A stretch of 64,000 nucleotides of DNA from Liolophura sinensis (lineage: Eukaryota; Mollusca; Polyplacophora; Chitonida; Chitonidae), in NCBI RefSeq assembly GCF_032854445.1, contig NC_088303.1:13029501-13093500 (forward strand), in the 5' to 3' direction. The number at the start of each line of letters is the position of its first letter. The stretch's first letter is position 1. A program made the translations under genes and the position numbers. The notes under the pieces were generated by a model. The model saw only the letters and a list, made by a program, of their open reading frames with translations. It ran no database searches and was not told the origin of the DNA. Below are positions 23,620 to 36,090 of the stretch, piece by piece.

Positions 23620-24005
23620 CTTACATAGGGACATTGCTATAAGAGAGCGAAAGTTTGTTGGTGAAAATAGGCTCATCACAGAAGATTCTCGAGATGAGAT
23701 GAGTGACATTAACATATGTCACAGAAAGAATTGGACCCGATATTGAACCCTGCGGCGCACCTTGTAAAAATGATGTCAATGCCGAAGGAAAGTAAAGTAA
23801 AACAGGTTGTTGTGAGTCATTTAACTCGGCAGCAAATTACTAGACGCTATAAGAAAGCCTTGAAGGATTTTAGAAGGATAGCGTCATTCATGGTATTAGA
23901 AGCTTTCGATAAATCCACAAAGAAAGTATCACTAAATTGATTAGATTCGAGTGTAGAATGAAGTTGTAAATGGCCCAAGGAGAAGATTTTTCCTGAACTT
24001 ATATT
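23620..24005 (-). pseudogene. Decayed non-LTR (LINE) reverse transcriptase fragment
   Basis: Read on the minus strand, three RT landmarks occur in the right order: KFRKN near 23990, FFVDLSKASNTMNDAILLKS (palm motif around a degenerate AFDTV, about 23870-23930), and QGAPQGSISGPIL (the GxPQGSxLGPxL block, 23728-23764), followed by YVNV. Frames shift between blocks and the FADD catalytic box is not recoverable, so it is a dead relic. It resembles jockey/CR1-type LINEs; the exact clade cannot be set from so little. Confidence 0.7.
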
Positions 24006-26880
24006 CATCAAGAGGTGTGATTCTATTTGCAGATAAGTTTTCCAGAATCTCGCTTACGCCGTCAGTAAACAGAGACTGGACGATAGTGTGGCAGGAGTGT
24101 TATAACCTAATTTATACACAGAAATACTTTTTGCTTGTTTTAGGGTCTGGAACTTTGCCCGTTAGATATGTGAACTTTAGGTACATGCTTTCATCAGGTC
24201 AACATCGGCCATACATATTCCCTCAACTCATGCGCACGATCGCTTCAGGCTGTGGATAGTTGATATGATAACATTAGTTGTCACAAAAGAAAACTGATAA
24301 GGAAAATGAGTTGGGGTTAGCCGGCAAAAGGTTGGCTATTAAAGATTACATTAAAATGTGGAATTTGAAATTCTATTTTACAAGGGTAGATAAGAACTAA
24401 AAATATTCATTGAACATGTTTACGATAGTTGTCTTAGGTGAAATGTCTGCGTTTTGAAAACAATATGCTTGTTGCTTGTCGCATGTTTACATCTGGTCTC
24501 GCTTCGGAAGACTTGTTGTGAGGTGAATAGCTGCACTCCAAAATTGTCACGCAGGTGGCTAGGCTTTTCGTAGCGTTCAGTCGTGTGTGGAGACGAGAGA
24601 CTGTTGGTGACACGCCTGACAGAGGCTTCAGCATTCGGGTCATTATCTGTGGCTCGGTAATTTTGAGTCTTACCACGTTATGACGTCAGGTAAAAAACTG
24701 AACAGAGATGTATAGCTGAGCCCGAGTTACTTTGTCATGGACTGTCAATACCGAACACAAGCCACGTAGGGATATGTGCAGTGAAGTGAAGATCACTGTA
24801 CATATAGTTAGGTAAGCCTGATCTCGAGGACCAGCTTACAGGTAGGCCCTCCCGAGTAAAGGACCAGCGAGCAGGTACTGACTTCAGGTGTGGGAGCAGT
24901 ACAAAACTTGTATCACCGACAGATTACATAAAGCTGACCAGAAGACGGGATTCGGCTTATTGTGTACATGAGCCTCCGTCATGAGCCTCAAATCAACACA
25001 GAAACCTCGAAAGGTATTTTTTATGATTCATCTCTCAACACGGGTTAGAGTTGTAGATGACTGTAGGAGTAGTGGCTCTCCAAATAAAGGCGCTACAAAA
25101 AGATGTTTGCGGTCGGGTGGCATCTTCATTATTTTGCACAGGCCTCTAGGTACATGTACCGAAATATCATGTCTATTGTTCGATATTTTCCCTTGCAAAT
25201 CATGTTTATTCTTGTAAAATGGTGTTTAGTGTCATGCAGCTGAGAAAGATAACATATATGTCCTTACGTTAACGACTATATTGCGCACCCTGCTGAAGTA
25301 CATGTATATGACGGATACATTACTGGTACTTCATATACTGTCCTGACAGTAACGTATACTGGGTGGACTAATACACAAACTCCACGTTAGCCGCGGTTTT
25401 TAAAACAGATGTATGTCCATTTTGCTTCTGGGATCCGATCCCGAGGTACACGTGTGCGCGCGTGGAACATGTTGTTTTCTCATTGTTCGTGAACAGGGCT
25501 TTGATGCCAACAAACGCTCAACAGTGCACACAAAGAGAAGCGTAGTTTTAAATTTATTCGAGATCAATTGTCTCCTACCAGTAAGACGTGCAATATAAGC
25601 GTGGAAGTTATTTGTCAAAGGTCGGTGGTTTACCCCGGCTTCCCGCATCCATAATACATATTCGTATATAAGTGACAGATTGTTGTGCATAACGTACAAG
25701 AACAAATCCAATAAATAAAGTTAAAGTTTGTCTTTTAAAAGACTGTCTGCTGGCCCAAGGGGTGCTTGGCTGAAGATTGCTGTGACTTAGAGACACACAT
25801 GACTTGGCCGACCAGTGACGTGTTTCATTAATTTTTGCCGTTATTCTGTAACTTACGTTAATTTGAAACAAGTCTATATAAAAGCTACTGTCAGTAACTT
25901 AGAGACACACATGACCTGGTCGACCAGCGACGTGTATCATTTCTTTGTGCTGTTATTCAGAGGCCTACGTTGAAAATGTCCATATAAAACTTACCTAGCA
26001 AATTAAAATTTGGTGAGATATTTGTTTTCTTTAAATGTTGTAAGATGTAATTTAACGCATGGCGTACTATAAGCGAAGCGTGCACAATCTCTTCGTCTTT
26101 CCACCCCAACGTGTGTTTACATAGAAAATATAGTTAGGCCTATAGCATGTTGTTTTCATACAATACACAACTGTTTTGTTATCTTAATTCATGGATATAT
26201 CATTGGAATACCATCATTTGTTTTTTCATTCCAATCCATTCTACATGTATACATCTGTCTTAGATGTGCGTACTTAAAACAAAGTCTGGGTAATGTATCC
26301 CTGCCTGACTGACTGTAATGAAATAGACTTTCACCATTCGTTGATGAGGGTGGCACTCGTATGTTTCCTCTCGTGACTTGCTGTGGCGTTGTTTGTCTCA
26401 ATCTAGAACAAAGATAAAACTCGATGAGACATTTGATGAGTGAAGTAAACACAAAGTGGATAGAAAACAGGTTCACAACTCGTTAACCTTCAGCGGGAAT
26501 AAGAGATCGCGGGTTAAATCTGTTGTCAAGCAGTTGTACTTGAGAGACGTCACAAGATATAATTTATTAATTTTAGTATGCATGTATAAATGATTCGATT
26601 CTTTATTAGTGTTAAACGGCGTACTCACTAAAATTTCAGTGGCACAACGAAGGTTAGTATTATGAGTGAATATGACCAAAATAAAATATCTGCTTTACAT
26701 TTTTTGGTATGACTCGACCCCGGTTTGATTCCAGGCTCCCTACGTGGATACGGACGGTCTAACGATTACCTGAAGTTATCTGAAACAAACTTCGTATAAG
26801 AGTGTGTTCACTCAGGGGATTATCTAAGCTTTTCAGCCCGAGATAGGCGTTAAATACAACACTTAATCAATGCAAGCTAT
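24006..26880. other. Unique region, no gene recognised
   Basis: Contains a two-copy direct repeat of about 113 bp (about 25787-26000, CTTAGAGACACACATGAC) and a tRNA-like scrap at 26707-26770 (TATGACTCGACCCCGGTTTG) that may be a SINE head on the minus strand. The remaining frames lack recognisable motifs. Confidence 0.35.
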
Positions 26881-26884
26881 TGTA

Positions 26885-27378
26885 AGACAAGCAACTTAGC
26901 CACACGGTTATAATCCGCTCCCTTCAGCGATTCCAAGTCAAGCAACTTTGACACACGGCCACGATCAGCCCCCCTGAAGTGATTCCAAGACAAGCAACTT
27001 CGATACACGGCCATGATCCGCCATCTGAAGTGATTCCAAGGCAAGCAGCTTGAATACACGGCCACGATCCGCCTCCTGATTCAATTCTAAGTCCAGCAAC
27101 TTGGCCGCACGGCCATGATCCGCCTCCTGAAGTGATTCCAAGGCAAGCAACTTGGATACACGGCCACGATCCACCCCCTGAAGTGATTCCAAGGCAAGCT
27201 ATTTGGCCGCACGGCCACGATCCGCCCCCTGAAGTGATTCCAAGTCAAGCAACTTGGATACACGGCCACGATCCACCCCCTGAAGTAATTCCAAGTCAAG
27301 CAACTTAGCCACACGGCCATGATCCGCCCCCTGAAGTGTTTTCAAGACAAGCATCTTGGCCTGACAGTCATGATCCAC
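26885..27378. repeat. 51-bp minisatellite, about 9-10 copies
   Basis: The unit is GATTCCAAGGCAAGCAACTT, then GGATACACGGCCACGATCCA, then CCCCCTGAAGT. Because 51 is a multiple of 3, several frames stay open. It passes directly into a 33-bp derivative array. Confidence 0.95.
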
Positions 27379-27770
27379 CCCTTCAAGCGATTCCAAGACA
27401 AGAACGGTCCCATGATCTATAGCGATTCCAAGACAAGCACGGTCATGATCCATAGCGATTCCAAGACAAGCACGGTCATGATCCATACCGATTCCAAGAC
27501 AAGCACGGTCATGATCCATAGCCATTCCAAGTCAAGCATGGTCATGATCCATAGCGATTCCAAGACAAGCACAGTCATGATCCATAGCGATTCCAAGACA
27601 AGCATGGTCATCATCCATAGCGATTCTAAGACAAGCACGGTCATGATCCTTAGTGATTCCAAGACAAGCACGATCATGATCCATAGCGATTCCAAGACAG
27701 GCACGGTCGTGATCCATAGCGATTCCAAGACAAGCACGGTCATGATCCATAGCGATTCCAAGACAGGCCG
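27379..27770. repeat. 33-bp minisatellite, about 12 copies
   Basis: The unit GATTCCAAGACAAGCACGGT then CATGATCCATAGC is a shortened form of the adjacent 51-bp unit. Open frames on both strands (SDSKTSTVMIH and DHDRACLGIAM types) are artefacts of the 11-codon period. Confidence 0.95.
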
Positions 27771-28235
27771 CGCCATCATTATCGACCCACTTTGTGTATG
27801 AATAACGCGTTTGTTTTACGTTCCTCTATAGAAGAATAAGACTGTTGGTCTTTGGGACGCATTATTAAGCTCATTGATACATGTATGATCATGCTTGCCT
27901 TTTAGTTTTGTAAACAATTTACTGTTTACCACAAAGACAATAGTGCAATTCATTTTAGATTGGCTGGAATATGGTATCCCAGTTGAGTAGTACAGAAATG
28001 GCCATTTCTGCCCTATACTGTGATTTAAAACGTATGAAGATCACCTGGCTTTCACCATTATGTCATATATAGAGAGTTGGCTGCGCCAGAGTAAATTTGA
28101 ACATCATATGTGGTAAAGTTTGTCAGTTACTGTCCGAAGACCGGCAGTTTATTCAGGTCATTCATGATTCCTTCATTGCCTGATATTTGCCCCCTCCACC
28201 CCCTCCCCCCTCGTCGCATACTTGACTTATTATCA

Positions 28236-28935
28236 AAAATCAATCACACTAGCTACCAAAATTGCCTTTAGTCAGTGTATACAAAGTGATACGTTGGAAG
28301 TCCATATGTAGCAAAAAATTGCAGTCCATATGCCCTGTTTCGACGGAAAGAATCAATTGCCTCGGGTGACGTCATAATTATTCAAAAACCAGTAGAATGC
28401 TGCGTATTGGGCAGAGTTCAACATGTTTTGAAGGAGGGTAACACTAGTTACCTGAACTGCTGTTGACTTTACTGTAAACCCTGTTTCTGACACTGTCATG
28501 TTTGAAACTGTTTACACCTTTTAGTATAATATAAGCTTAATAAGTGAATTTCATTTTTTCTCTTATTGTATATGACTTCCCCACAGTATGGTTTTAGAAA
28601 TGGACATTTGTAAATTAAAGTGATCTTCGCAGAGACAGCAGTGTAAGCTTTGTTATCGTAAGGAGTTTGTTTTAACTGCTGGTTGGTGCAGCCAATGTAA
28701 AACAAATCACTCTCCACACCCATTGCATGCATGCAACTTGCTTTTGAATAATTATGACGTCACCCAAGGTAATGAGTTTCTTGGTGTCGAAACTAAGCTT
28801 ATGGAGTTTAACATTAACATTTAACTGCAATTCCTTTGTAATAACATGGATGTCCAACGTATCAGTGTGTAGAGTTTGGGTTGTTACGTGACATTAAATA
28901 AAGGCAATTTTGGTAGGGAGCGTGACTCATTTTAC
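28236..28935. mobile_element. ~0.7-kb element with long subterminal inverted repeats
   Basis: The left arm (28236-28392) and right arm (28741-28935) are imperfect reverse complements. The best segment is TTTGAATAATTATGACGTCA on the right against its complement at the left, and ATTGCCTTT with CAATCACACT also pair. The roughly 350-bp core has a minus-strand frame (28496-28732, with FYIGCTNQQLKQ) that I cannot assign. Confidence 0.65.
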
Positions 28936-29574
28936 AGACAGCTGAATATAGGCGACTCTCTAAAAGAAACAGACTATAGTATTCTTTGGGAGTTATTTTT
29001 GGAAAACGTTTTCTTCCGTCTGAAACTGTCTCAACAATAATTTGGAACCCTCGTAAAATAGCGTATAATGCTACACGTCAAGTTTTGAATAATCAACGAA
29101 GGTTTAAGAAGGTCAGTTAATATCGTGATGAGACTTGTTCCACTTAAATCGTGCATATTTAAACTGTCCATTAGTTGTAAGACAATTACCGTTGGCTGTT
29201 CAAACGGGATTGAGACGAGTAAGACGCCAATAGGACATAAAAGGCAGCCCAAGCTCTGTAAATAATAAATAAGGCGTAGGAGAAGGGCCTAACTGTTGAA
29301 TGCCCGTCTGGTAAATTATTCATCAGCCTTTGCAAAACTCTCCTTGCATTGTTTTACTATGCCCAGATCATTTCTCTCTTTGTCGTAATTTAATCCTATC
29401 TTGGTTTGTTGAATGTGTCAAGGAGCTATGATATAAAACTGATAGACACAAACTTGGAAAGGCCCCTCGTATATAATGGACATAAAATGACCAATGCGTG
29501 TGTCTTGATTATGTTTGGTACAACGCCTCATGGAATTCTCAAATCTTCAGTCACGTTAAAAGTCTTATAAAATC

Positions 29575-30780
29575 TTCCATGTAGATATAGGCCTACTACC
29601 AACAATATATGTGGTATAGTTTGTGCCTAACGCACATGTAGCTTCAATGTAGATATTGGCCTACTATCAACATTATACGAGGTATAGTTCGTGACAAACA
29701 TTGCTTTCATGTAAAAATATGCCTACTAACAACATCATGCAAGGTATAGTTCGCGCCTAACGCAGTCTCTTGCAGATATTGGCCTACTACGAATATTGTT
29801 CAAGGTATAGTTAGTGCCTGACGTAGTTTCCATGTAAATATAGGTCTACCACCAGCATTATTCGAGGTATAGTTCATACCTAACGTAACGTCCATAGATA
29901 TGGCGTACAGTAACTATGAGCATGATGCAAGGTAACGTACCTTCCATCTAGATATACAAGTGGTGTTTTACGCCGTACTCAAGAATATTTCACTTATGCG
30001 ACGGCGGCCAGCATTATGGTGGGAATAAGCCGGGCTGAGCCTGGGGGAAACCCACGACCATCCGCAGATTGCTGGCAAACCGCGAGGTATAGTCAATACC
30101 TAACGTAGCTTAAATATATAGATATATAAGCATACTACCAACAATAACGTACACGTAGCTTCCATATAGACATATGCCTACTACCAACATGATTCAAGGT
30201 ATAGTTCGTGTCTAGCGTAGCATATAAATATGGGCCTACCACCAACGTTATTCAAGGTATAGTTCGTAGCTTCCAAACATAGATAGTTCTACTACTAACA
30301 TTATTCGAGGCATAGTTCGTGCCTAACGTAGCTTTCACATATAATAATACGTAGGCCTTCCACACCATGCGAGGTATGGTTCGTACTAAACGTACATGTA
30401 GCTTCCATATAGACATATGCCTACTACCAACATGATTCAATGTATAGTTTGTGTCTAGCGTAGCATATAAATATGGGCCTACCACCAACATTATTCAAAG
30501 TATAGTTCGTGCCTAGCGTAGCTTCCAAACATAGATAGTTCTATTACTAACATTATTCGAGGTATAGTTCGTGTATAACGTGGCTTCCAAACAGAGATAG
30601 GCATAGTATCAGCATTGTTCGAGGTATAGTCCGTGCCTAGCGTAGCTTCCAAACAGTGATAGGCCTAGTACCAATATTATGCGAGGTATGGTTCGTACCT
30701 AACGTTGCTTCCTTTTAGATGTGGGCCTGCAGTAACTATTAACATGATGCTAGGTATAGATCGTCCCTAACGTTGCTTCA
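29575..30780. repeat. ~60-bp degenerate satellite, about 17 copies
   Basis: The unit is built from TAGGCCTACTACCAACATTA, then TTCGAGGTATAGTTCGTGCC, then TAACGTAGCTTCCATATAGA. Spacing is irregular. It is interrupted by a minus-strand SINE-A at 29952-30084. Confidence 0.85.
29952..30084 (-). mobile_element. SINE-A copy inside satellite
   Basis: GGTGTTTTACGCCGTACTCA, then AGAATATTTCACTTATGCGA, then CCAGCATTATGGTGGGA, then ACCCACGACCATCCGCAG is the reverse complement of the SINE-A body. The AAAT tail is missing at the left. Confidence 0.85.
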
Positions 30781-30899
30781 GTAGGGAACGTGTTTGTGGT
30801 ATCCATTTGTTTCGCTGTATATGGTTTCCTAATCCAGTAGCACAGTGAAGTATGATTTGGGCATCGGATTGTAAATAGGTTAGTATTACAGCATCTGCA

Positions 30900-31400
30900 T
30901 TGTACGTTCGACTAGTATGCCGATCCCGCATGCAGGTTCCATATACCCCTCCTGTATGCCAGGCCCCGTATACCCGTTCTTTATGTCCGTTCCGTATGCC
31001 AGCCCTGTATACGCGCTCTTTATGTCCGTTCCGTAGGCAATGCCAGTATATACATTTCATATGCCAGTCCCGTATGTCTGTCCTGTATATCCGTTCCGTA
31101 TGCCAGTCCGGCATGCATGTTTGCATGCTCATATGTAGGTCGGGTTGCAATGGATCAGATCTATTCCAAAATAGTTCACACCTAACGTAACTTCCAAATA
31201 GATATGGCGTACAGTAACTATGAGCATGATGCGAGGTACAGCTCGTGCTTATGTCCGTTCCGTATGCCAGCCCCCTATACCCGTTCTTTGTGTCCGCTCC
31301 GTAGGCAATGCCAGTATGCATATTTCATATGCCAGTCCCGTTCCGTATGCCAGTCCGGCATGCATGTTTAGCATGCTCGTATGTAGGTCGGGTTGCAATG
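30900..31400. repeat. Composite repeat with 250-bp duplicated block
   Basis: Short motifs CCGTTCCGTATGCCAG and CCCGTAT recur. A longer segment (TGCATG..GGTCGGGTTGCAATGGATCA) appears twice, ending near 31160 and 31410, each time next to a piece of the preceding ~60-bp satellite. Confidence 0.75.
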
Positions 31401-31794
31401 GATCAGATCTTTCCAAATGAGACTTGCAGATTCCTTGTTCGGCGTCTAACATTTAGCCCAAGGCTTTCATGTAGGGTGTATCTGAACTGATAACACAGTG
31501 AAACGTCCCTGTGATGACCACTGTGTGTGCACAATCTGCTGTAAGAAGACATGTACGTGAGCAAATAATGTTGTAAGCGACGTTTAACCGTAAATGGACA
31601 ATGCGACAAATAGACAAGTTAACCCCTGTTAACCTCATGAGATTTGTTTAATTTGATAGATCGAATAACACATTTGCGGAAGGTAATATTTTAATTAACC
31701 TATGGCATCGCAGGGACGATTGTTGTTTAAACAGCATCTCTTATTAAACTCACTCCTAGAATCTTCTAGAATACGAATTCGAATATAAAGCCAA

Positions 31795-32105
31795 ATGACT
31801 TAAACAAAGGAACCACATGACTTAAACAACGGAACCACATGACTTTAACAACGGAACCAGAGCGTGCTAATCAACGGCACAGCCTGTAAAGTCGGACGAC
31901 TTAACAGAGTGCTAACCAAGGTCTCCTCGCGCACAACCTGTGAATTCCGACCACTTAACAGCGTGCTAATCAACATCCGCACAACCTATAGATTCCAACC
32001 ACTTTAATGATCATCATTGCCTGCTAATCAACATCCGCTAGCATGCAACCTGCGAATTCCAACCACTTTAACAGCATGCTAATCAACATCCGTTCGTGTA
32101 CCAGC
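31795..32105. repeat. Degenerate ~55-bp repeat
   Basis: Copies contain GTGCTAATCAACATCCGC, then ACCTGTGAATTCCGACCACT, then TTAACAGC. The left part is built instead from AACGGAACCACATGACTT. Confidence 0.7.
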
Positions 32106-32785
32106 TGTGAATTCCGATTATCAACAACATTAAAGTATAACCCATTAAAACAAAAATTATTATAAAGCTGAAGACGATTACATAAAATCCGTCAAGCGCC
32201 TCAACACAATTATCAAACATGTGCACAGCACTGATAGAAAAGACGCAATTTAAACAGGGCGTTACATTAACCCCAGGGGGTTGTTCGTGTGTTGGGCGTA
32301 ATTTTCTAATGACTATAATCAGCCAAGCATTCGGTCCAGCACCTCTGTACTGCCTTGTTATCATTGACAGAGATCCACTCATTGCATTTTGGCCGTGAGG
32401 ATCTCTTCAAGATTCTCTCCGTACTCACCCAACGCATCACCAAGTCTGTTTGAGCAGGAATTCAGTTATCCTTGTTCTTGGTATATCTTGTGTCACACGT
32501 AGCATTTGTATCTGATACATTTAGCGAAGACAGTGTGTTTATTTAAAGTTCAAAGGTCAAGTGATGTATAGTGTTTCCCTGCCTACTACAGAATTTACAA
32601 ATTTAAGTGGAGATTAACTATGCAAAGAATCTATGATTTATGGGTACAGTGTACTCAGTGCGATATGAAGGATGTAATCCAGTACGTGTAGAAGGACTAT
32701 GTATAGTATACTCTAAATGTACTGGGTGTAATCCAGTATGTGTAGAAGGGCTATGTATAGTATACTGTAAATGTACTGGATTACT
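32106..32785. other. Spacer with one hydrophobic minus-strand ORF
   Basis: A 99-codon minus frame (32083-32382) contains a hydrophobic run (VIVFSFIIIFVLMGYTLMLL), but it partly overlaps the neighbouring repeat and matches nothing I know. At 32660-32780 there is a two-copy 64-bp repeat (GTGTAGAAGGACTATGTATA). Confidence 0.3.
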
Positions 32786-32789
32786 GTAT

Positions 32790-33200
32790 GACAGTTAGTC
32801 AGTCTGACAATCATATTACCCAAGGCTTTTGTCAGGTAGACAATCAGTGTACCCGACAGTTTGTGAGTCAGGCAATCAGTTTACTCGACAGTAAGGCTAG
32901 TCAGTCAGACAATCAGTTCATCAGACAGTTTGTGAGTCAGATAATCAGTTTACCCGACAGTTTGTGAGTCAGACAATCAGTTTACCCGACGGTTCGCCCG
33001 TTAGACAATCGGTTTACCCGATAGTTCGTCAATCAGACAATCAGTTTACCTGACAGTTAGTGAGTCAGGCAATCAGTTTACCTGACAGATTGTGAGTCAG
33101 ACAATCAGTTTACCTCACAGGTTGTGAGTCAGACAATCAGTTTTCCCGACAGTTCGTGAGTCAGACAATCGGTTGAGTAAGTCAGACAATCCGTATATCC
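32790..33200. repeat. 32-bp minisatellite, about 13 copies
   Basis: The unit is CAGACAATCAGTTTACCCGA then CAGTTTGTGAGT. Confidence 0.9.
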
Positions 33201-33439
33201 AACCGTTAATCAGTTGACACTAAAAAGTTAAGCTGTTAATTTTAACAGAACGTCTATTGTCTGAGTAATCATGGAATGTATTCTGTTATTATAACACAAT
33301 ATTCTTTCAGACAACCAATGATGCAATCATGCATCACGTTAGCAGCATTTCATTCAGGAAATCAGTTTATCAGATAATCAGTTTCTTAATCAGCCGCCCC
33401 TGGTGTCGTGCTTGGGGCCTTCAGAATCTCTGGCGATCT

Positions 33440-33595
33440 GCATTGTGATCAACCACATAGACGGCGCTGTTATCCCTATGTACATGTCTATCACGTACAT
33501 GGTATTTAACAACATAGATGGCGCTGGTTGCCCAGTGTAACCGTCTATCTTGTAGGTCATGTGTAACATCATAGATGGCGCCTCTTGTGGCATGA
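33440..33595. repeat. ~58-bp repeat, 3 copies
   Basis: Copies share ACATAGATGGCGC and GTGTAACCGTCTATC-like segments. Confidence 0.65.
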
Positions 33596-33789
33596 GATCT
33601 CTACATATTAACGGGAAAGACGTAATCGTCCGTTACTTTTGAATCATAATCTGATCGGTTAGGGTGTGTAACGCTCGTCATTTTCAAACTGTATCTAATA
33701 TCGATTAACCTGGGGCTAGGGGCCGTAAAGGTAGCCATGCTAATTACATCAGCATGATGCCTTTATGAACAGTTGCAATTAAAGCGTGA

Positions 33790-34060
33790 CTGAGATACTT
33801 GTTTAGCTGTTATTTGACATGAAACTCATTCACGGACTACGAATCTGAACTTTGATATGGAATTCATGCCTGGAATATTCATTGTCTGCCCGGCATCATT
33901 GAAAACTGATGACCGCTTCTCTCTTGTGTGTTACCGGCTTTATTTCTTATTTGTATAATTTCTTACATACCTTTGTCTTCGGGAGTTAGTGTTAAACGTT
34001 GTTGTGGTATTGCGATTATCGACTTGGAACGCCCTTTACGGACTACGAATGTTATAGGAA
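33790..34060 (+). repeat. Dispersed repeat fragment (retroelement 3' region)
   Basis: The segment CATCATTGAAAACTGATGA at about 33893 and the GCGATTATCGACTTGGAACG block at 34011 match, in the same order, parts of the sequence downstream of the retroelement relic at 57410-57980; the first also matches 60650. Confidence 0.45.
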
Positions 34061-34076
34061 TGTCGGACTTGACGCT

Positions 34077-34096
34077 TATATATATATATATATATA
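34077..34096. repeat. (TA)n microsatellite
   Basis: About ten TA dinucleotides, ending in TACACA. Confidence 0.9.
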
Positions 34097-34204
34097 CACA
34101 GACAACTTTACTGCATTTCCGCCTCTACTCCGTAGATATGTACATCCGGCTTGTATTAGTAATTTATTTTATATCTCTGCTGCCAGGGGAGTTATAAGCT
34201 GAAA

Positions 34205-34570
34205 GGATACTCCACCTCTAGACGAAGGACACTGTGCCTCTAGACGTAAGACACTGTATCTCTAGACGAAGGACACTGTACCTCTAGGCGTAAGAAGCTG
34301 TACCTATAGACGAAGGACAATGTGCCTCTAGACGTAAAACACTCTCCCTCTAGACGTAAGACATTGTGCCTCTGAACGAAGGACACTCTGTCCCTTGACC
34401 TAAGACACTGTGCCTCTAAACGAGGGACATTGTAGGCCTACCTCTTGACGTAAGACATTGTGCCTCTGAACGAAGGACACTGTGCCTCTAGACGTAAGGC
34501 ACTGTACCCCTAAACGAAGGGCACTGTACATGTACCTCTAGACGAAGGTCACTGTACCTTTAAACGCACG
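34205..34570. repeat. ~23-bp minisatellite, about 16 copies
   Basis: The unit is CCTCTAGACGTAAGACACTG plus TA or TG. GAAGG and GTAAG variants alternate. Confidence 0.9.
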
Positions 34571-35870
34571 GTGTTGTCAAAGATGTATGTTACTATGCTA
34601 AGAAAGGCCAAAGTTAACGTTTTGCGTTCATCTGAAAAATACTCAGCTTAACGTTGTGCGTTCTGATTTAGTATTAAACATTATAGATTTGCAATATGTA
34701 TGTGGAGTTCGAAGAGATTAGAAGTCTCTGCCCCTTCCTCCCTTCACCGGCCTGTCTTCCAGTCTCCCTATATGTGTGTCCCCGCCTGTACTTATCAATC
34801 ATGATTTATTTATTTTTTCTTTGATTGTTTCTATCCTCATGTTTGCCGTCGGTTTTATTGGTGGTGGTGATGGTGGTGGGTGGAGAGAGAGGAACTCCAG
34901 TGCCTTGAGGCCTTCAACCGCATTTAGCAAGCTATGACAAATTGCTAAATGTGTGACGTGTAAACGTGTGACTTAGAGACTCTGCAAACTAATTTATGTT
35001 GGTGGGAAACAATTAAGCAGAATGCAATGGCCTTAACACTAGGCACATGGCCGCACATCCCGGGGAAAGGGGGCTATCGCCACCAAGGCCAACATTCTGT
35101 TGTCTAATATTCCATGTATTCAGAAGTTTCAGAAAAACATGGAAGGTGTCATTGTTGATTGATTATCGATTAATATTGGGAGAGAACAGTTCACTTTTAA
35201 ACTGAGTAGGTATGGGTAGTTGAAATTTTGGAACTTTGTCGTCATGTCATATCTCTATCACACTGGAATGGAGATCAGATTATCTCCATCACGCGGCAAT
35301 ATCCATCACAACGATACTTGTCATGACGACATCCACTGTGGCGATATCCACCACGTAACGCTATCCACCATGACCATTACGATATTTTTTATAAATATCA
35401 CTTTCTCAGAAGAACTGTCCTTCAAACTGTTCCATTCCTGTTGAATGGGACTGTTCACAAGTAGGCCTACTCGTTACAACTTGGCTAAAGCCATCTCCCC
35501 GAGAATCGCATACAGGACTGTGCCTTTGTTGGAGACAGTGACAGAACGCAATGTGCGTGCTCTTTTTGGCGAAGCCACATTTTCCCGATACACCATCAAT
35601 AATTCAGCATGGTTCCCACCCTTGCGGCATGGCGTGAAATGTAGAGAATGTTATTATTAGCCGGACGTGTCACTTTGCCCTTACGTGTTTAACATCACAA
35701 AAGAGGCTTCCACAAAAGGGTTATCTTGGAAACGTTTGACCATCTCCATCCCAATAGGATACCGCCGTGATACAGGAATAAACACTATCAAGGAAGCGTT
35801 TGACCATCTCCATCCCAGTGTGATACCACCGTGATACAGGAATAAAGACTCTATATTGGGGGTAGTAAGT
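34571..35870. other. Unique region, no gene recognised
   Basis: Holds a GGTGGT-rich tract near 34860 and a two-copy repeat at about 35730-35850 (GCGTTTGACCATCTCCATCC). The open frame at 35445-35660 has no recognised motif. Confidence 0.35.
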
Positions 35871-35989
35871 GAGATGGTCGTGGGTTTCCCTCAGGCTCTG
35901 CCCGGTTTCTTCTCACCATAATGCTGGCCGCCGTCGCTTAAGTGAAATATTCTTGAGTAAGGCATCAAAAACACGAATCAAATAAATCT
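35871..35989 (+). mobile_element. SINE-A 3' fragment
   Basis: GGTCGTGGGTTTCCCTCAGG, then CATAATGCTGGCCGCCGTCG, then AATATTCTTGAGTAAGGC and a short AAATAAAT tail. It is directly followed by a SINE-B scrap. Confidence 0.85.
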
Positions 35990-35997
35990 ATATTGGG

Positions 35998-36090
35998 CCT
36001 ACGTCGTACTTAATTTTTCAGCCATATGACAAGGAGTCATCATTAGGTGTGGTATTTATATTAGGACAACAGCCGCTAAACCACAAAATG
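35998..36090 (-). mobile_element. SINE-B 3' fragment
   Basis: TACGTCGTACTTAATTTTTC then AGCCATATGACAAGGAGTCA matches the 3' part of the SINE-B copies at 14566 and 56513. Confidence 0.6.

Noticed and set aside
23716-23940. 74-codon + strand ORF with normal-looking composition
   Set aside because: It is the antisense of a decayed LINE RT, whose motifs read on the minus strand.
27319-27801. 160-codon + frame and 120-codon - frame of 11-residue repeats
   Set aside because: Artefact of the 33-bp period; both strands are equally open.
32083-32382. 99-codon minus frame with transmembrane-like stretch
   Set aside because: AT-rich hydrophobic run, no known motif, partly in a degenerate repeat; not supported as a gene.
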